Source of the DNA: Undaria pinnatifida
Taxonomy: Eukaryota; Sar; Phaeophyceae; Laminariales; Alariaceae
Assembly: GCA_012845835.1 (NCBI GenBank)
Contig: JABAKD010000027.1
Span: 4,419,465-4,483,464 of the forward strand
Direction: 5' to 3'
DNA: 64,000 bases
The position numbers were made by a program, and so were the translations under genes. Position 1 is the first letter of the stretch. Each line of letters begins with the position of its first letter. The notes below the pieces were generated by a model. That model saw nothing but the letters and a program-made list of their open reading frames with translations. It ran no database searches and was not told the origin of the DNA. Shown here one piece after another: positions 53,311 to 63,778 of this stretch.

Positions 53311-54930
53311 GAAACGACAGGAGTTCTGAAGAGTGTGATGCAAGATCAGAAAGGCTGCATGAAGAACAACGTATATGCCGAAGAGGAACAGATAACGGCT
53401 GCACGGACGAAACAGCACGACGAAGAGGAAGAAGATACCGACTTAACCCCGGCGGGAGGGAAAATACGGGAACAAAGAGAGGAACAAGGCAAAAAAAAAG
53501 AGAACAAAACAACCAAGCAAGCAAGACAACACGTGTCATTACTGCCGCGTTCGCGCTCCCCCCATTGAACTCAACGAAAACGAACGAAACCTTCACCGAC
53601 CTAAATTATGCACCGGCGTTTGTCCTTCCTTCGCGAAAGAGGTACGGGTACAATATGCACGACCGACGTGCACAATACCCGCCCCCCCCTCTATTATAGT
53701 GAGAACCTGAGATACAGGCCGAGACTAGTTTTCTTATCTGAGACAGGGCGTGTTTGGCACTAAAAATGTGTAACTGCTCCTAAATTTCTTATATCCCGGA
53801 AAGCCTGAGGCTGGGTTTCTTGTGGAGCTCGCTCTTGATGCAGGGTTGGTTGTGAATGGCGGTTATCGGGTAGCAAGGACCTCTTGCGAACCTGAATATC
53901 GACCAATCGTTTTGACAGAATGTGAAGGGGCAGAAATAAAAGGCCCATGATTTGGTTTAACTAGCGATTTTTGATAATGCCAAGAGGTACATGTGCAGAG
54001 CTGATTGTCCTGTGCTGTGCTGTGTTGTGCTGTGTTGTGCTGTGCTGTGTGCTTGCTGGCAATGTCACGTTCTGACCAGCAGTTCTGGTGTAATTCGCCA
54101 AAAAAAAAACAGGATGCAGAGGACCGAGAGTACATTCCATGATGAAAGCAAAAATGCGAGTTACACACGTACATATCGATACCTGGTGCCTGGACTGCGC
54201 GTGATACCGGGTACTACTGTGTGTACGAAATAACGCACGGCGCAGTAGTAGCACGGCATAGCACCGCAGGGCAGGGCAGGGCACGGCACTGCACGGCGCT
54301 GCGCTGCACTGCTGAGCTATAGTTGGGCTGAGCTGAGCTGGGAGTGTTTTTTTTTGGGGATTCAGCAATGTAGTACTGTACGTACAAACCTCGTGCACCA
54401 GTATCTGGTATGATAACTTCGAATAATACGTGGCATGCCCGAAAGATTAAGTACGGCACAGCCCGCAGCGCGGCCCAGCACGGCTCAGCACCGCACAGCA
54501 CCGCACGGCAGGGCGCGGCACCGCACGGCACCACACGGCGCTGCGCTACTGAGCTGGGCTGATGAGCCAAGCTGAGCCCAGCTTGGGCCTTGTATGATGA
54601 TACTTCGTATTCAACTTCCACAACACTAGAAAACAAGTCAAGAATATAAAATAGTAAAGAAATGATGAAAACAATTCCAAAATCGAGTTGGCAAAAAACA
54701 CATTTGAAGGAAAAAGTTGAAAAAAAATCAAGGAACAACGGAACAATGAAGAAAAAAAATCAAGGAACAACGGAAAAATGAAGAAAATAAGGTCAAGGAG
54801 GAAATCAAAGGAAAGCTGGACCATTCCGCAAGTAATGGAACGAGGCAGTGTTTGAGTGGGAGGTCTTGAGAGGCCAGCGACGTACCAGCCGAGCCCGCCC
54901 AGGAAAATGACAACGATAAGTACGTCTATA
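53311..54930 (+). repeat. Intron 4 continued: repeats I and H, GC-rich GCACGGC tracts
   Basis: 53730-53830 resembles repeat I and 53935-54090 is repeat H with a (GTGCT)n expansion. 54237-54345 and 54470-54560 are two CACGGCACTGC-type GC tracts that end in the same GAGCTGGGCTGA motif. 54720-54785 has a repeated AAAAAAATCAAGGAACAACGG. Confidence 0.5.
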
Positions 54931-54989
54931 TAGTAAGTCGCCGACTGTTGATAGTCAGTATTAGTTTGCTATTAATACTTATTGCCGTT

Positions 54990-55135
54990 TAGTAGGGCTA
55001 CAGTTGGCTGACTATACCAATAGTACTAGCAGTATACTAATAGTAAGTCGGCCACTAGTTGTTGGTGTATTTCGTATTTCAGAGTATTACAGTTACTGTA
55101 GTTGCGAGCGGTAATTTCAAGGGTACGCGTGGTAA
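54990..55135 (+). repeat. Repeat E copy
   Basis: GTTGGCTGACTATACCAATA, GTAGTTGCGAGCGGTAATTT as in the copies at 32.73 and 62.92 kb. Confidence 0.55.
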
Positions 55136-55194
55136 CGAAGGCACCGGTCGGTACGGGACGGTAACCGTTTAGTCCGCCGCAGGCGGATTTTTCT

Positions 55195-55545
55195 TGGGGT
55201 CTTCCCGAGCGACGGTACAGGAAAATGTTCCCGTTTGCTCACCGCGGGACGGGAATGGGACGGGAAGGCGGGAAGCCATTTGGTTGACGGGACGGGACGG
55301 GAGTCAACGATTTCTTGGGACGGGATCATGGAACGGGTCGGGAAGAGGCCGGGAAATCGGTCGGGTACATAGTCGGGAAATCGGTCGGAAACATAGTCGG
55401 GAAATCAATCGGGAACATGGTCGAGAATCGGTCGGGAACATAGTCGGGAAAACGGTCGGGAACATAGTCGGGGAATCGGTCGGGAACGTAGTCGGGATAT
55501 GGCCGAGAGATGCAGTCCGGAATGGTCGGGAACACGATCGATCTC
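55195..55545 (+). repeat. 24 bp minisatellite (ATAGTCGGGAAATCGGTCGG)
   Basis: Nine or so units of GGTCGGGAACATAGTCGGGAAA-type sequence at 55325-55510, preceded by GGGACGGGAA-rich sequence. Related GGGACGGGAA and GTCGGGAA motifs recur at 56190-56440. Both strands give long open frames (Asp/Arg/Phe-rich) by periodicity. Confidence 0.8.
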
Positions 55546-56660
55546 GAGAACGCGGGCTGGAGACAACGGTTATATACAAAGAGGAAAAGGATACCGACTG
55601 CCGATTGTCCATTGCTTAAACGAACTTTCGCCGCCTTTTTTTGGAAAAAAACAGACTGTATTATACATTTAAAAAAAAATATATGCTTCAAGAAAAGTTT
55701 CAAGCACTTATTTATCGACTCATATCTGTAAAGTTTATGAAAAAAAAACATAAAAGCGGGGGGGGGGGGATACCAAAATTCAAAATTAAACGGACAAACA
55801 ATGTCCTCTGTGTGTTGTCTCCACATTAAATCGTTTTATTTTTACACAACGACATCTGATGATATCATCATCAGTGCACACATCCAGACAGTGTCCGTGC
55901 TGATTATTCATCCTAGCTAGAGTATGCGACAAAACAAGCCAGACCCTAAAAAAAATGAAGAATAAAAACTAAGGAAGAAAAGGACAAAGGAAAAAAAATC
56001 ATTATTATACCTATAATAGACTACTGCAGCAGCTGGTTGTTGTATCCAAAGTTGCAAATTTACATAACCCAAATTGAAATAATCGAGTTGCATCCATGCA
56101 TACATAGTCCTATGATGGGAAAAATATACAACCCATGGTGAATGGGATGGGAACATCTGCCACATGAGTGAGTTGCTGTGGATGGGCGAAATTGTGTGCG
56201 AACGGCGGGATGGGATGGGAACAACTGAGCGGACGGCGGGACGGGAAAAGTCGGGAATACACATTACGGCGGGACGCGAAACAGTCGGGACGGGAACAAG
56301 ATGCTCTAAGTCGGACGGTAGACGGTGGGAACAGAGACCGAGGTCGGGAAGGGGTCGGAAAGTCGCGGTCGGGAACGAAATACACTCGGGATTCCCGTTT
56401 CCGTACCGACCCGTTCCCGAGCCGACCACATTTTCCCGATGCGACCATTACCGCGCGTATCCTTGGGTAATTTGGTAATTTGCAGAGTTCTCTGGGTTTG
56501 CATCTGACTGACGCTTTAGTGGCTGGACATGTACTGTTCATTGATGTTGACTTACGTCAGTTATTAATGGTCGGCTTTTACGCTGCCTCCCTAGCCAACT
56601 TACAGCCCTGCCCAAGGGGGTTGGTTACCTTAGGATTTTGCGATTTTTAACCGGAAAAAT
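55546..56660. repeat. Mostly unassigned; GGGAACGG tracts and a repeat E fragment
   Basis: GTCGGGAA and GGCGGGACGGGAA tracts at 56190-56440. 56490-56600 (TTTGCATCTGACTGACGCTTTAGTGGCTGG) is the end of repeat E. The 170-codon minus frame here is low-complexity. Confidence 0.45.
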
Positions 56661-57300
56661 GCGAAACATATGATATTGAAACCGACGAACATCATACCGC
56701 AAGGCCCACAACCAACCCACGAAAAAATTAGGTTAGAAAATAATAATAAAAGATGGTGGGAAAAAGTATCTCTGATTTTTTTTGTTCGCCGAATTTCGTG
56801 GGTTGGGTTACCGGTAGCCTTGGATGGGAACGTATGACGGTTTCAATACTATTCTTCTGTCTTCCTCCCCAACTCTACCCCAGTAATAATGCTGGTACAA
56901 ACACCATGCGTTTTTATACGTGTTTTTCATGTTGTTCTCCTTTTGACCAATTGGTTTTAACTCATCGCCTTACTCTAGTCCGTGGTCACAGGACGGACTC
57001 CAACAACTTATCCCGCACATCGAGTTCGTATTATGTCACCACCGTCCACCATCCACTACCGTATACCGTACCCACATCGACGATACCAGGTAGTTACGAT
57101 TCTCCTGCTGCGCGAGTTCCTAGAGACAACTATCCTACCATTTATTTATTTATTTATTTATTTTTCACCATCCACTACCGCACAAAAATTGACGACAGCA
57201 GTAGTTGCAAGTATCAAATATCCTGTTGCGCCAAATCCTACAGCAGTAGCGACAATTACGACAACTAATTCTATATTTTATTAGTTTAGCCTGGGGCGGG
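56655..57300 (+). repeat. Repeat F, family G fragment, TTTA tract
   Basis: Repeat F at 56655-56885 pairs with 33155-33370. 56975-57010 (GTCCGTGGTCACAGGACGGACTCC) is the end of family G inverted, with CAACAAC after it. (TTTA)n lies at 57142-57163. Confidence 0.55.
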
Positions 57301-57382
57301 TGCTGTGCGCGCCGCGCCGTGCTTGTGAAAAAAAAAAAAAATGGGGAAAAAGTGACAAGCGGAAGAAAAAAAGATTGGGTTC

Positions 57383-57464
57383 CGTCGACGATGAGATTCG
57401 AACTCACGCGGGCAAAGCCCAACGGCTTAGCAGGCTATCGCCTTAACCACTCGGCCACGTCGAC
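57383..57464 (-). tRNA. tRNA-Ser (anticodon GCT), copy 1
   Basis: 82 nt on the minus strand. Acceptor GTCGACG/CGTCGAC is fully paired with discriminator G; A box TGGCCGAGTGG; anticodon loop CTGCTAA; serine-type long variable arm GGGC-TTT-GCCC; T arm with GTTCGAATC. The 3' CCA is not encoded, as usual in eukaryotes. A T7 terminator follows at about 57364-57372. The anticodon stem ATAGC/GCCGT has one A-C mismatch and one wobble, unlike copy 2, so function is less certain. Confidence 0.8.
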
Positions 57465-57562
57465 GTTGTCCACGACTGAGACGTACGCGAGTGATTTATG
57501 CTTTTAATCACGTCGGCGTTGTCCGCATCTGAGACGTACGCGAGCGATTTATGCTTTTTAAT
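57457..57562. repeat. Two tandem 53 bp copies of the tRNA 5' flank
   Basis: CACGTCGACGTTGTCCACGA..GAGACGTACGCGAGTGATTT at 57457 is followed directly by CACGTCGGCGTTGTCCGCAT..GAGACGTACGCGAGCGATTT at 57509. The first copy includes the tRNA acceptor bases. Confidence 0.8.
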
Positions 57563-57639
57563 AATGTTCTTTATGATACTGCTGGGTATACGAAAAAAAA
57601 GTTGAATGGAGCCGCAGCAGTCTTCGAAACATATCTGAA

Positions 57640-58022
57640 TTGCGCAAGCTATTCTTGTTTTTTGCAGTATTTTTCATTAAGAGATCTATGATACATATCA
57701 TATAGGCCGGATTGAAAATAAGCTATCATATTCTTGTTTCGCAGTATTTTTCAGGAAACAGCTAAGATACATATACAGGCCATACAGACCGAATTGAAAA
57801 CAAGCGATAATATTCTTTTGTTTTGCAGTATTTATCATTAAATACCTTTGACACATATCATATAGGCCGAATTGAAATCAAGCTATCATTCTTGTTTCGC
57901 AGTATTTTTCATGAAATAGCTATGAAACATATCATACAGGCCGAATTGAAAACAAGCTATCACATTCTTTTGTTTTGCTGTTATTTTTCATAAAATAGCT
58001 GTGACACGTATTTTATAGGCCA
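57640..58022 (+). repeat. Diverged tandem repeat, about 80-90 bp, five units
   Basis: Each unit has CAAGCTAT(C)ATTCTTGTTT, TTTGCAGTATTTTTCAT.AAA, TAGCTATGA.ACATATCAT and AGGCCGAATTGAAA. Confidence 0.8.
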
Positions 58023-58299
58023 TGATGGGATTGATTTTCGTCGGGGTGCCCTTTCATTTTTTTCGAAATCAGCTTTAGGGTGGGGTATAGGGTATAGGGT
58101 ATAGAGTATTTAGTATAGAGTATAGAGTAACACTGCTGCAGTTTATGAAGTGAGGAAGGAGCCTCAGATGACATGGGTGCCACACCTCTACCGTAGCGCG
58201 TGTCGTTCGTGTGCCAAAACCCGCCTTCTCGAATATAAACCCGGAGCCTGGGGTCCACGGTTTCCCGGTTTCGTATTAGAGGTGCCGGTACGACTCTGT

Positions 58300-58655
58300 T
58301 GTGTTGTATCGCTGAAAGCGCGGGAGAGAGTTTAGAAAAAATCGATGAAAATCGCCGAGCAGTGGGAATGCTGCACCCTACGCACGCGAAATAAAAATGG
58401 AGGCATGTGAAGGGGGGGGGGCGGGGTTGACATCCCCGGGGGGCGGGACGGGGTTGACATCCCCGGGGGGCGGGACGGGGTTGACATCCCCGGGGGGGGC
58501 GGGGTTGACATCCCCGGGGGGGGCGGGATTGACATCCCCGGGGGGGGGCGGGGGGGGCGGTCATGGCTTGTCCAGAAGGTAGTAGTGTAAGAAGCTCCTG
58601 GAAGTTGAGCCGGGAAGTAAAAGTGAACATAAAACAAGGAGAAAGATGAAACATG
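58300..58655 (+). repeat. SINE-like family B copy with internal 28 bp minisatellite
   Basis: GAAAGCGCGGGAGAGAGTTT, CGCCGAGCAGTGGGAATGCT, CGCGAAATAAAAATGGAGGC, then at the usual G-rich site five units of GGGGTTGACATCCCCGGGG (58413-58560), then TCATGGCTTGTCCAGAAGGT and GAAGTTGAGCCGGGAAGTAA. The head is not recognisable. Confidence 0.7.
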
Positions 58656-59080
58656 TTTTTTTTTACGAGTATCGTATTGTGGTATTCATTTTTGAAGGCA
58701 CCTCGGTTGCGTGAAACGGGCTTTTCGTCGGAGCTCGTTTTTGCAAGCGCGCAAGCTGCGTGTGGCAGTTTGCTCGCGCGTTGTACGGGGTGCAGTTGCC
58801 CTCGTCAAGGGGAAACGTCGGCCACCCTCCTGAGTTGTACCTGGTACGTACTACCAGGTCGGCAGGGAGGTTTCGTAAATATGGTGATTGTACGTAAGCA
58901 GGAGCATGGGCGTTGTATTTGTACAATTCGTGTTTCGTCGTATTCGAACTGAAACCGTATCGTACTGCTGTATTTGTGTTGTACTTTATAAAGTTATTCT
59001 ATTAATAACAACGCCTGCTGTGAGTTCGACGAAGTTAGGGTCGATACTCATCTTTGCAAGCTGCGCACTACTAATACACC
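58656..59080 (+). repeat. Family C-related variants
   Basis: 58735-58800 (TTTTTGCAAGCGCGCAAGCT, TTTGCTCGCGCGTTG) and 59010-59075 (CTGCTGTGAGTTCGACGAAG, TCATCTTTGCAAGCTGCG) are related to C1. The second is the empty-site partner of the 12.97 kb copy. Confidence 0.45.
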
Positions 59081-60814
59081 GGTCGCCCGTTTTTCGTAAG
59101 TTTTGGTAAGTCAGAACCTAATATATGATTGTGTTGTAATTATCATGCATGACCAAGTGTTAGATTGGTAACACATCAATCGTGCTTATGACGTGTTCTC
59201 TGGAGCTCAACTTGCGGGAGCTTTGCGCTTAGTAGCAGTCTATCTAGTCTTCTGAACTTTTGTCGTAGCTGTGGCACGTGTCTATATCTGTTTCTGCCCG
59301 CGTCCCTTATGATCACACGCTTTGATTTGATATCCCATACTCGTAGGTACAACAGCACTACGGAATGTGGCGGTGTACATCACACCCTACCAGTACGCGC
59401 CCTTTAAGTAGCGGCACAATTCTTCTTTTCTTTTTTCTTTGTATGATTTGCCTTTTCCGCAGCAGCAGCAGCAGCAGCAGCAGCTATATTATTTTCAGTA
59501 TGTTAGTGGCCTACGAAAGACGCCTCACGGAAAGCGTCGCACCTCCTGAACCACAGCGGCTAGGTCTGCTGTTGTGATACGTGAAGAAAGCTTACGTTCA
59601 GACCAGTCTTTTTTCAGCCAGCAGCCTATCACCAAAACGTACGCCTGGCTGTGTTTGCATCCTGCGAATATATGCCTAGACTTTGGTTATTCTGCAACCC
59701 CTAACCCGCACAACTACAGTGCATTGCGGCGTTCGTGCTGCAAGGAACGCCGGGTTCCGTTAGAGGCTGGCATCGGTCGGCATGCCAGTGGGTAGCATTG
59801 TCGCCGAAGTTCAATGTTAAACAACATCAATGGTGCGAGAACTCGTACGTTTATCAGGGCGACGAATAGATGGCAGAGTGATTCGTATTTACAGCGTTAG
59901 ACCCTACGGAGGCTTTTTTCGGGCTAAAGCAAGCGTCAGCGTGAACTATTAATAGCTGTACTACAAAACAATGCCTTGAATGTAAGCTTCTTGATATGTA
60001 ATGTACGTACAAGTAGGGTCTCGTGCTGTGGCTGAGATGCCACGTTTTCCCGTAAGACGTTATTTCCCGCTGCTAGAATGTTGTATGCTAGGAATAGTGT
60101 GGTTTCTGTTGGACAAACGAAATACACTTTTTTTTTGCTCGTACGATACTAACAAAAACAAAAAAAACAAAAAATGTCTGGAGCGGCTCCTCAAACCGCA
60201 CCCTGTGCGGTATAGCACCCGGGTGGTAAGTGCTCTAAAATCCCAAGCGACCACCCGATTTATCACCCGGGGTACCGTGTATATGCCACACACCTTGAGG
60301 TCGTGAATCGTATTCAGTATGACGCTCCCAAGTTATCACTCAGGAGGTCGCTTTTTCCAGTCGTGGCACACAAGATATGCGACACAAAGCACCGAAAGTG
60401 TCACAAGTATCATATAATTATTACGATTTTGGTGTTTTTTTGTGATTTTGCATGCTTTTTTTTTATTTTCAAGACACAAGAGGGCGTTGACCCAACCCCA
60501 CCCTATAGCCCTAACATACTGATGAAGCCGTGACGTCATCAACCTAACCCTTCCGCAGTCACTGCTATCACGACCGTCAAGGTAGACAACCCGGCTTGAC
60601 AACTTTTCCAAAGTCCTACACAATCACCCGCTTTATGACCCAGGGCACGCTGCTGTACATCGCACCCCCTACGGTTTACCACCCGGGTGATAAAATTGCT
60701 CGAAACCCTAAAATATGTCACCGGGGGTGTGATACACGCCCGTTGTAAACTATAACAGGTACACCACATTGTTTTTCGATTGATGAAACGTGTGTTCTGA
60801 AAAAAAAGAGGTAT
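59081..60814. other. No gene assigned; CACCCGGGTG repeats
   Basis: 60210-60260 and 60671-60715 share CACCCGGGTG(G/A)TAA, GCTC.AAA and CACCCG blocks. (CAG)n lies at 59460-59482. Nothing coding is recognised. Confidence 0.35.
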
Positions 60815-60896
60815 CGTCGACGATGAGATTCGAACTCACGCGGGCAAAGCCCAACGGCTTAGCAGGCCGTCGCCTTAACCACTCGGCCACGTCGAC
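60815..60896 (-). tRNA. tRNA-Ser (anticodon GCT), copy 2
   Basis: Same 82 nt sequence as copy 1 except two adjacent bases in the anticodon stem, which here is fully paired (ACGGC/GCCGT). Acceptor, A box, B box, long variable arm and T loop are all canonical. A T8 terminator follows on the minus strand at about 60801-60808. Likely the functional gene of the pair. Flanks differ from copy 1 beyond the acceptor. Confidence 0.92.
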
Positions 60897-60984
60897 GTTT
60901 CCTTTGGTCATGTTCCTCCACTCCAAAATACCGCTTCTATTACACCAGGCACAATACGAATAATAAAAAATGCACGTATTATTA

Positions 60985-61378
60985 TGAAAATTGGAATACA
61001 CTCCAGCTGTGAGATTGAAAATTTCGTCGAAACTAATATTTGCGAGCTGTGTTTGATACTCCGATCGCGCGTATTTCTTGGTTTGTGTAGGTCGGCGACT
61101 CCCCTTGGAGCTACAGCAGTGTAGCTTGTACCAGGGTCAACAGGGTGTTAACCAATCTGTAAATGATTAGAAAAAATGAAAAAACACGCTTCAGCTGTGA
61201 GATCGACCAAAAAGTTTATTTTATCAAAAGTCAATTGCAAGCTTGCGTGTGATACTTCGGTCGCGCGTGTTACGGGGTGTGTATACCCTCGTGAAGGATA
61301 CAGGTCGGTGGCTGCCCTGCTAATGCCAGTGGGGTCAACAGGACTAAGATTATATCGTACGATATTATGAAACAAACA
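60985..61378 (+). repeat. Family C1 followed by a C-related variant
   Basis: C1 at 60985-61165 (ACACTCCAGCTGTGAGATTG, CTCCGATCGCGCGTATT, GTAGGTCGGCGACTCCCCTT). The variant at 61170-61360 (CACGCTTCAGCTGTGAGATC, ACTTCGGTCGCGCGTG, GGATACAGGTCGGTGGC) resembles 23.09-23.28 kb. Confidence 0.65.
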
Positions 61379-62639
61379 GCAGACGTATTTAGAATAACTT
61401 TAGAAAATAGTTCACGCTTTGCTGGTGTCCATACGTGTTATAGGTTGCATTGTAGTATCAGTGCGCAGAATGATTGTTAAGGCTCTGAGCTTCTACACAG
61501 ATACTAAGTCGCCAGCTACGCCAGTTATTGTTGGCTAGGTTTTATAGTTAGTTGCGGCGGTGCCAACTATCCAACTAGTTGTGTCGCATTTGGGTTTCCT
61601 TGCTTGAACGAAGAAAGGGCTTGTTGGTACGTGGTACGTATTTCCCGGCGTCCCCAAGCTGTACGAACTACCATGCTGCGAACACACGGAGAGGTCTTCT
61701 GCAACTCATGGCGCATCATCAATCCATCGCCATCGACCGTGCCGGTGCTGATGGCAAGGCCAAAGATGCCGGCAGCGCTGAGCATGGCCTGTCAACAGAT
61801 CAAGGCAGTGTTGGAGCGTTCGACGAGCAAGGGGCCGTTCCGAGCGCTGCCCCACGACCGAGTGCGACGCGCGACAACGAAACGGTTCGCTGCCGCGTAA
61901 AGGAGGAGCACTAGCTCAACTATGAACCGTTCTTGAATCGCCGACGACGAATAATCTATTATCTTATGCTCCTGTCGTAGAAGAGATCTCTTGTCTATTT
62001 TTAATGTTATTTTTTTGTGTTATCTCGCTGATGGTGTGCTGCTGGGTGCCGCACGAGTGTTTACCAAATACTCGTATTTTCCGTTACCGACACAATGTAA
62101 CACCAGTGAGAGACCCCCACACGGCAACGGCATGTCTATCCATCTATCCCTATTTCTGGTGCATGCCTACAATGTCTGATAAACTGAGACCAACTTCAAA
62201 ATGTACCTATTTCGTGATCAAACCCAGACCTAAACTTGGCCAATTATACTTTTTGAGTGTACACTAATGCCAAATCATGTATCTTGCCTCCGGCGGGATC
62301 CTCCGGAGGCGACCCCGGCGGGCCCTCCGGGGGCGCCTTCGTCGAGGCCCCCTTGGCCGGGGGGGGTATTTTTTGGCTCGCTTCGCTCGCCGGGCTTCAG
62401 GGGAGTAGTTGGCTGGCTAACGCCAAAGTCAACCTCAGGCCCAAAGTCCAAATTCAAGTTCCAACGTCAAAATCAAATGCAAAGTAACTGCGACTTCATG
62501 TCGGCTTCAAAAATCGAAGTAAAACTCCAAACTCGCTTCAACTTCAACTTCAACTTCAATGTCAACTTGGTTGTAAGTTCAACTTGAACATCAAATTAAA
62601 TAGCGCCACTAACAACAACAATAATGTCAACCTCAACAG
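61379..62639. other. Rest of the long intron; ORF pair of unclear status
   Basis: 61567-61920 is open on both strands (72 codons minus, 111 and 98 plus) and GC-richer than its surroundings, without recognisable domains. 62285-62400 is a dense run of CCGGCGGG/CTCCGGAGG palindromes. 62440-62585 repeats AACTTCAACTTC. No gene call. Confidence 0.35.
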
Positions 62640-62766
62640 GATATTGGCTCGCACTTTCAAGGACAGCCCCGATCGCGAGGCCGCGATCTTGTGGAACCGG
62701 ACTATCCTGTCGCCCTCTAAGTACAAGGTTATGGGCAACATGATGTGCATTCGCTCGCACAGCAAG
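62640..62766 (+). CDS. Plastid-targeted protein, candidate exon 5
   Basis: Acceptor CTCAACAG|G and donor AAG|GTGGGT. The first base completes an Arg codon with the AG left by exon 4, and the join reads HLKWA-R-ILARTFKDSPDRE without a break. It encodes ILARTFKDSPDREAAILWNR, then TILSPSKYKVMGNMMCIRSH and SK, ending in phase 0. Composition matches exon 4 (aromatic, charged). The intron would be 10.5 kb. Alternatively it is an exon of a separate gene. No later exon was found before the window ends. Confidence 0.6.
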
Positions 62767-62784
62767 GTGGGTGCGTACCGGTAA

Positions 62785-62912
62785 TTTGAGGTCTACTTTT
62801 ATTATAAGTCTACTTTTATTAGACGTCTACTTTTATTTGAAGACTCATTTTATTAGAGATGTACTTTTATTACGTTGGGTAAACTTTTATTACGTGAGGT
62901 CTACTTTTCATA
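62785..62912 (+). repeat. 17-18 bp minisatellite GTCTACTTTTATTAGA
   Basis: Seven imperfect units, beginning 18 bases after the exon 5 donor. Confidence 0.85.
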
Positions 62913-62914
62913 GG

Positions 62915-63078
62915 ACTGGCTATGCTAATGGCACTAATAGTAACTACACCGCTAATGGTAAGTCGCTGCGCGTACCTATCATAGTTTTTTAGTTGGCTGG
63001 GTATTCGGTAGTCGTATGCGGTGATTTATGGAATTCTGCGTCTTTGCGTCTGACTGGCGCTTTGTGGCTGGTCTTTTT
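62915..63078 (+). repeat. Repeat E copy
   Basis: GACTGGCTATGCTAATGGCA, GTAGTCGTATGCGGTGATTT, TGCGTCTGACTGGCGCTTTG. Confidence 0.55.
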
Positions 63079-63240
63079 TTTTTTTTTTAGACTTGAGAGG
63101 GACAAATTGACGGCGAAAATCGATGACTAAGGCTTTATTAATCGGCCACCGTGCTGGTTGGCGATGATAAAATTGGTGTCCGAATGACGACACCAACAAT
63201 GCAAAAGACTCGTACGGGCCGGGCTCAGGCAGCATGATTC
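63079..63240 (-). pseudogene. Possible processed 3' end with poly-A
   Basis: On the minus strand an open stretch of about 50 codons is followed by TTAATAAAGC and, some 45 bases on, a run of A bases (63075-63090). AATAAA plus a poly-A run suggests a retroposed transcript end. No parent gene is recognised. Confidence 0.3.
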
Positions 63241-63630
63241 TGCCCGTACGTACTGCTTCGCGCTCACCCTACTGGCAGACGCTTGAAAATATCGTCATGG
63301 TCGTTTTTTTTTGTCGCTATATATGGGCTCCAAAAGGGCTCAATTGCGTTTTTTTTTTAATTCAAGACTACCGGATACTTGGTAAGTCACTTTACTTGGC
63401 TTCTATTCCACCACTTCACTATTAATAATACCTTAGCCGCGAAGTCCCCTGCCCAGGTCACGTCCCCAAGGTTTTATATGACGTCACCCCTTTGGGACTG
63501 ACTGCACCCACCTTTTGGAGGGATAATCTGCTTGAAATTTTTTGTTTGGGATCGTTTTTGCAGTAGTTTGTCGTTTGAGGTACAGAGTCTTGTCATTCGA
63601 CTGGCTAAAATCCCCTAGAAAAAATGGGAT
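63241..63630. other. No gene seen
   Basis: T-rich runs at 63305 and 63350. No assignment. Confidence 0.3.
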
Positions 63631-63634
63631 TATA

Positions 63635-63778
63635 TCATAACATTATCATAACATCATCATAACATCATCATAACATCATCATAACATCATCATAACATCA
63701 TCATAACATCATCATAACATCATCATAACATCATCATAACATCATCATAACATCATCATAACATCACCATAACATCCC
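63635..63778 (+). repeat. 11 bp minisatellite AACATCATCAT
   Basis: About twelve nearly perfect units. Confidence 0.9.

Noticed and set aside
63635-63778. Regularly spaced short repeats resembling a CRISPR array
   Set aside because: The unit is 11 bp with no spacers, in a eukaryotic context; it is a minisatellite.
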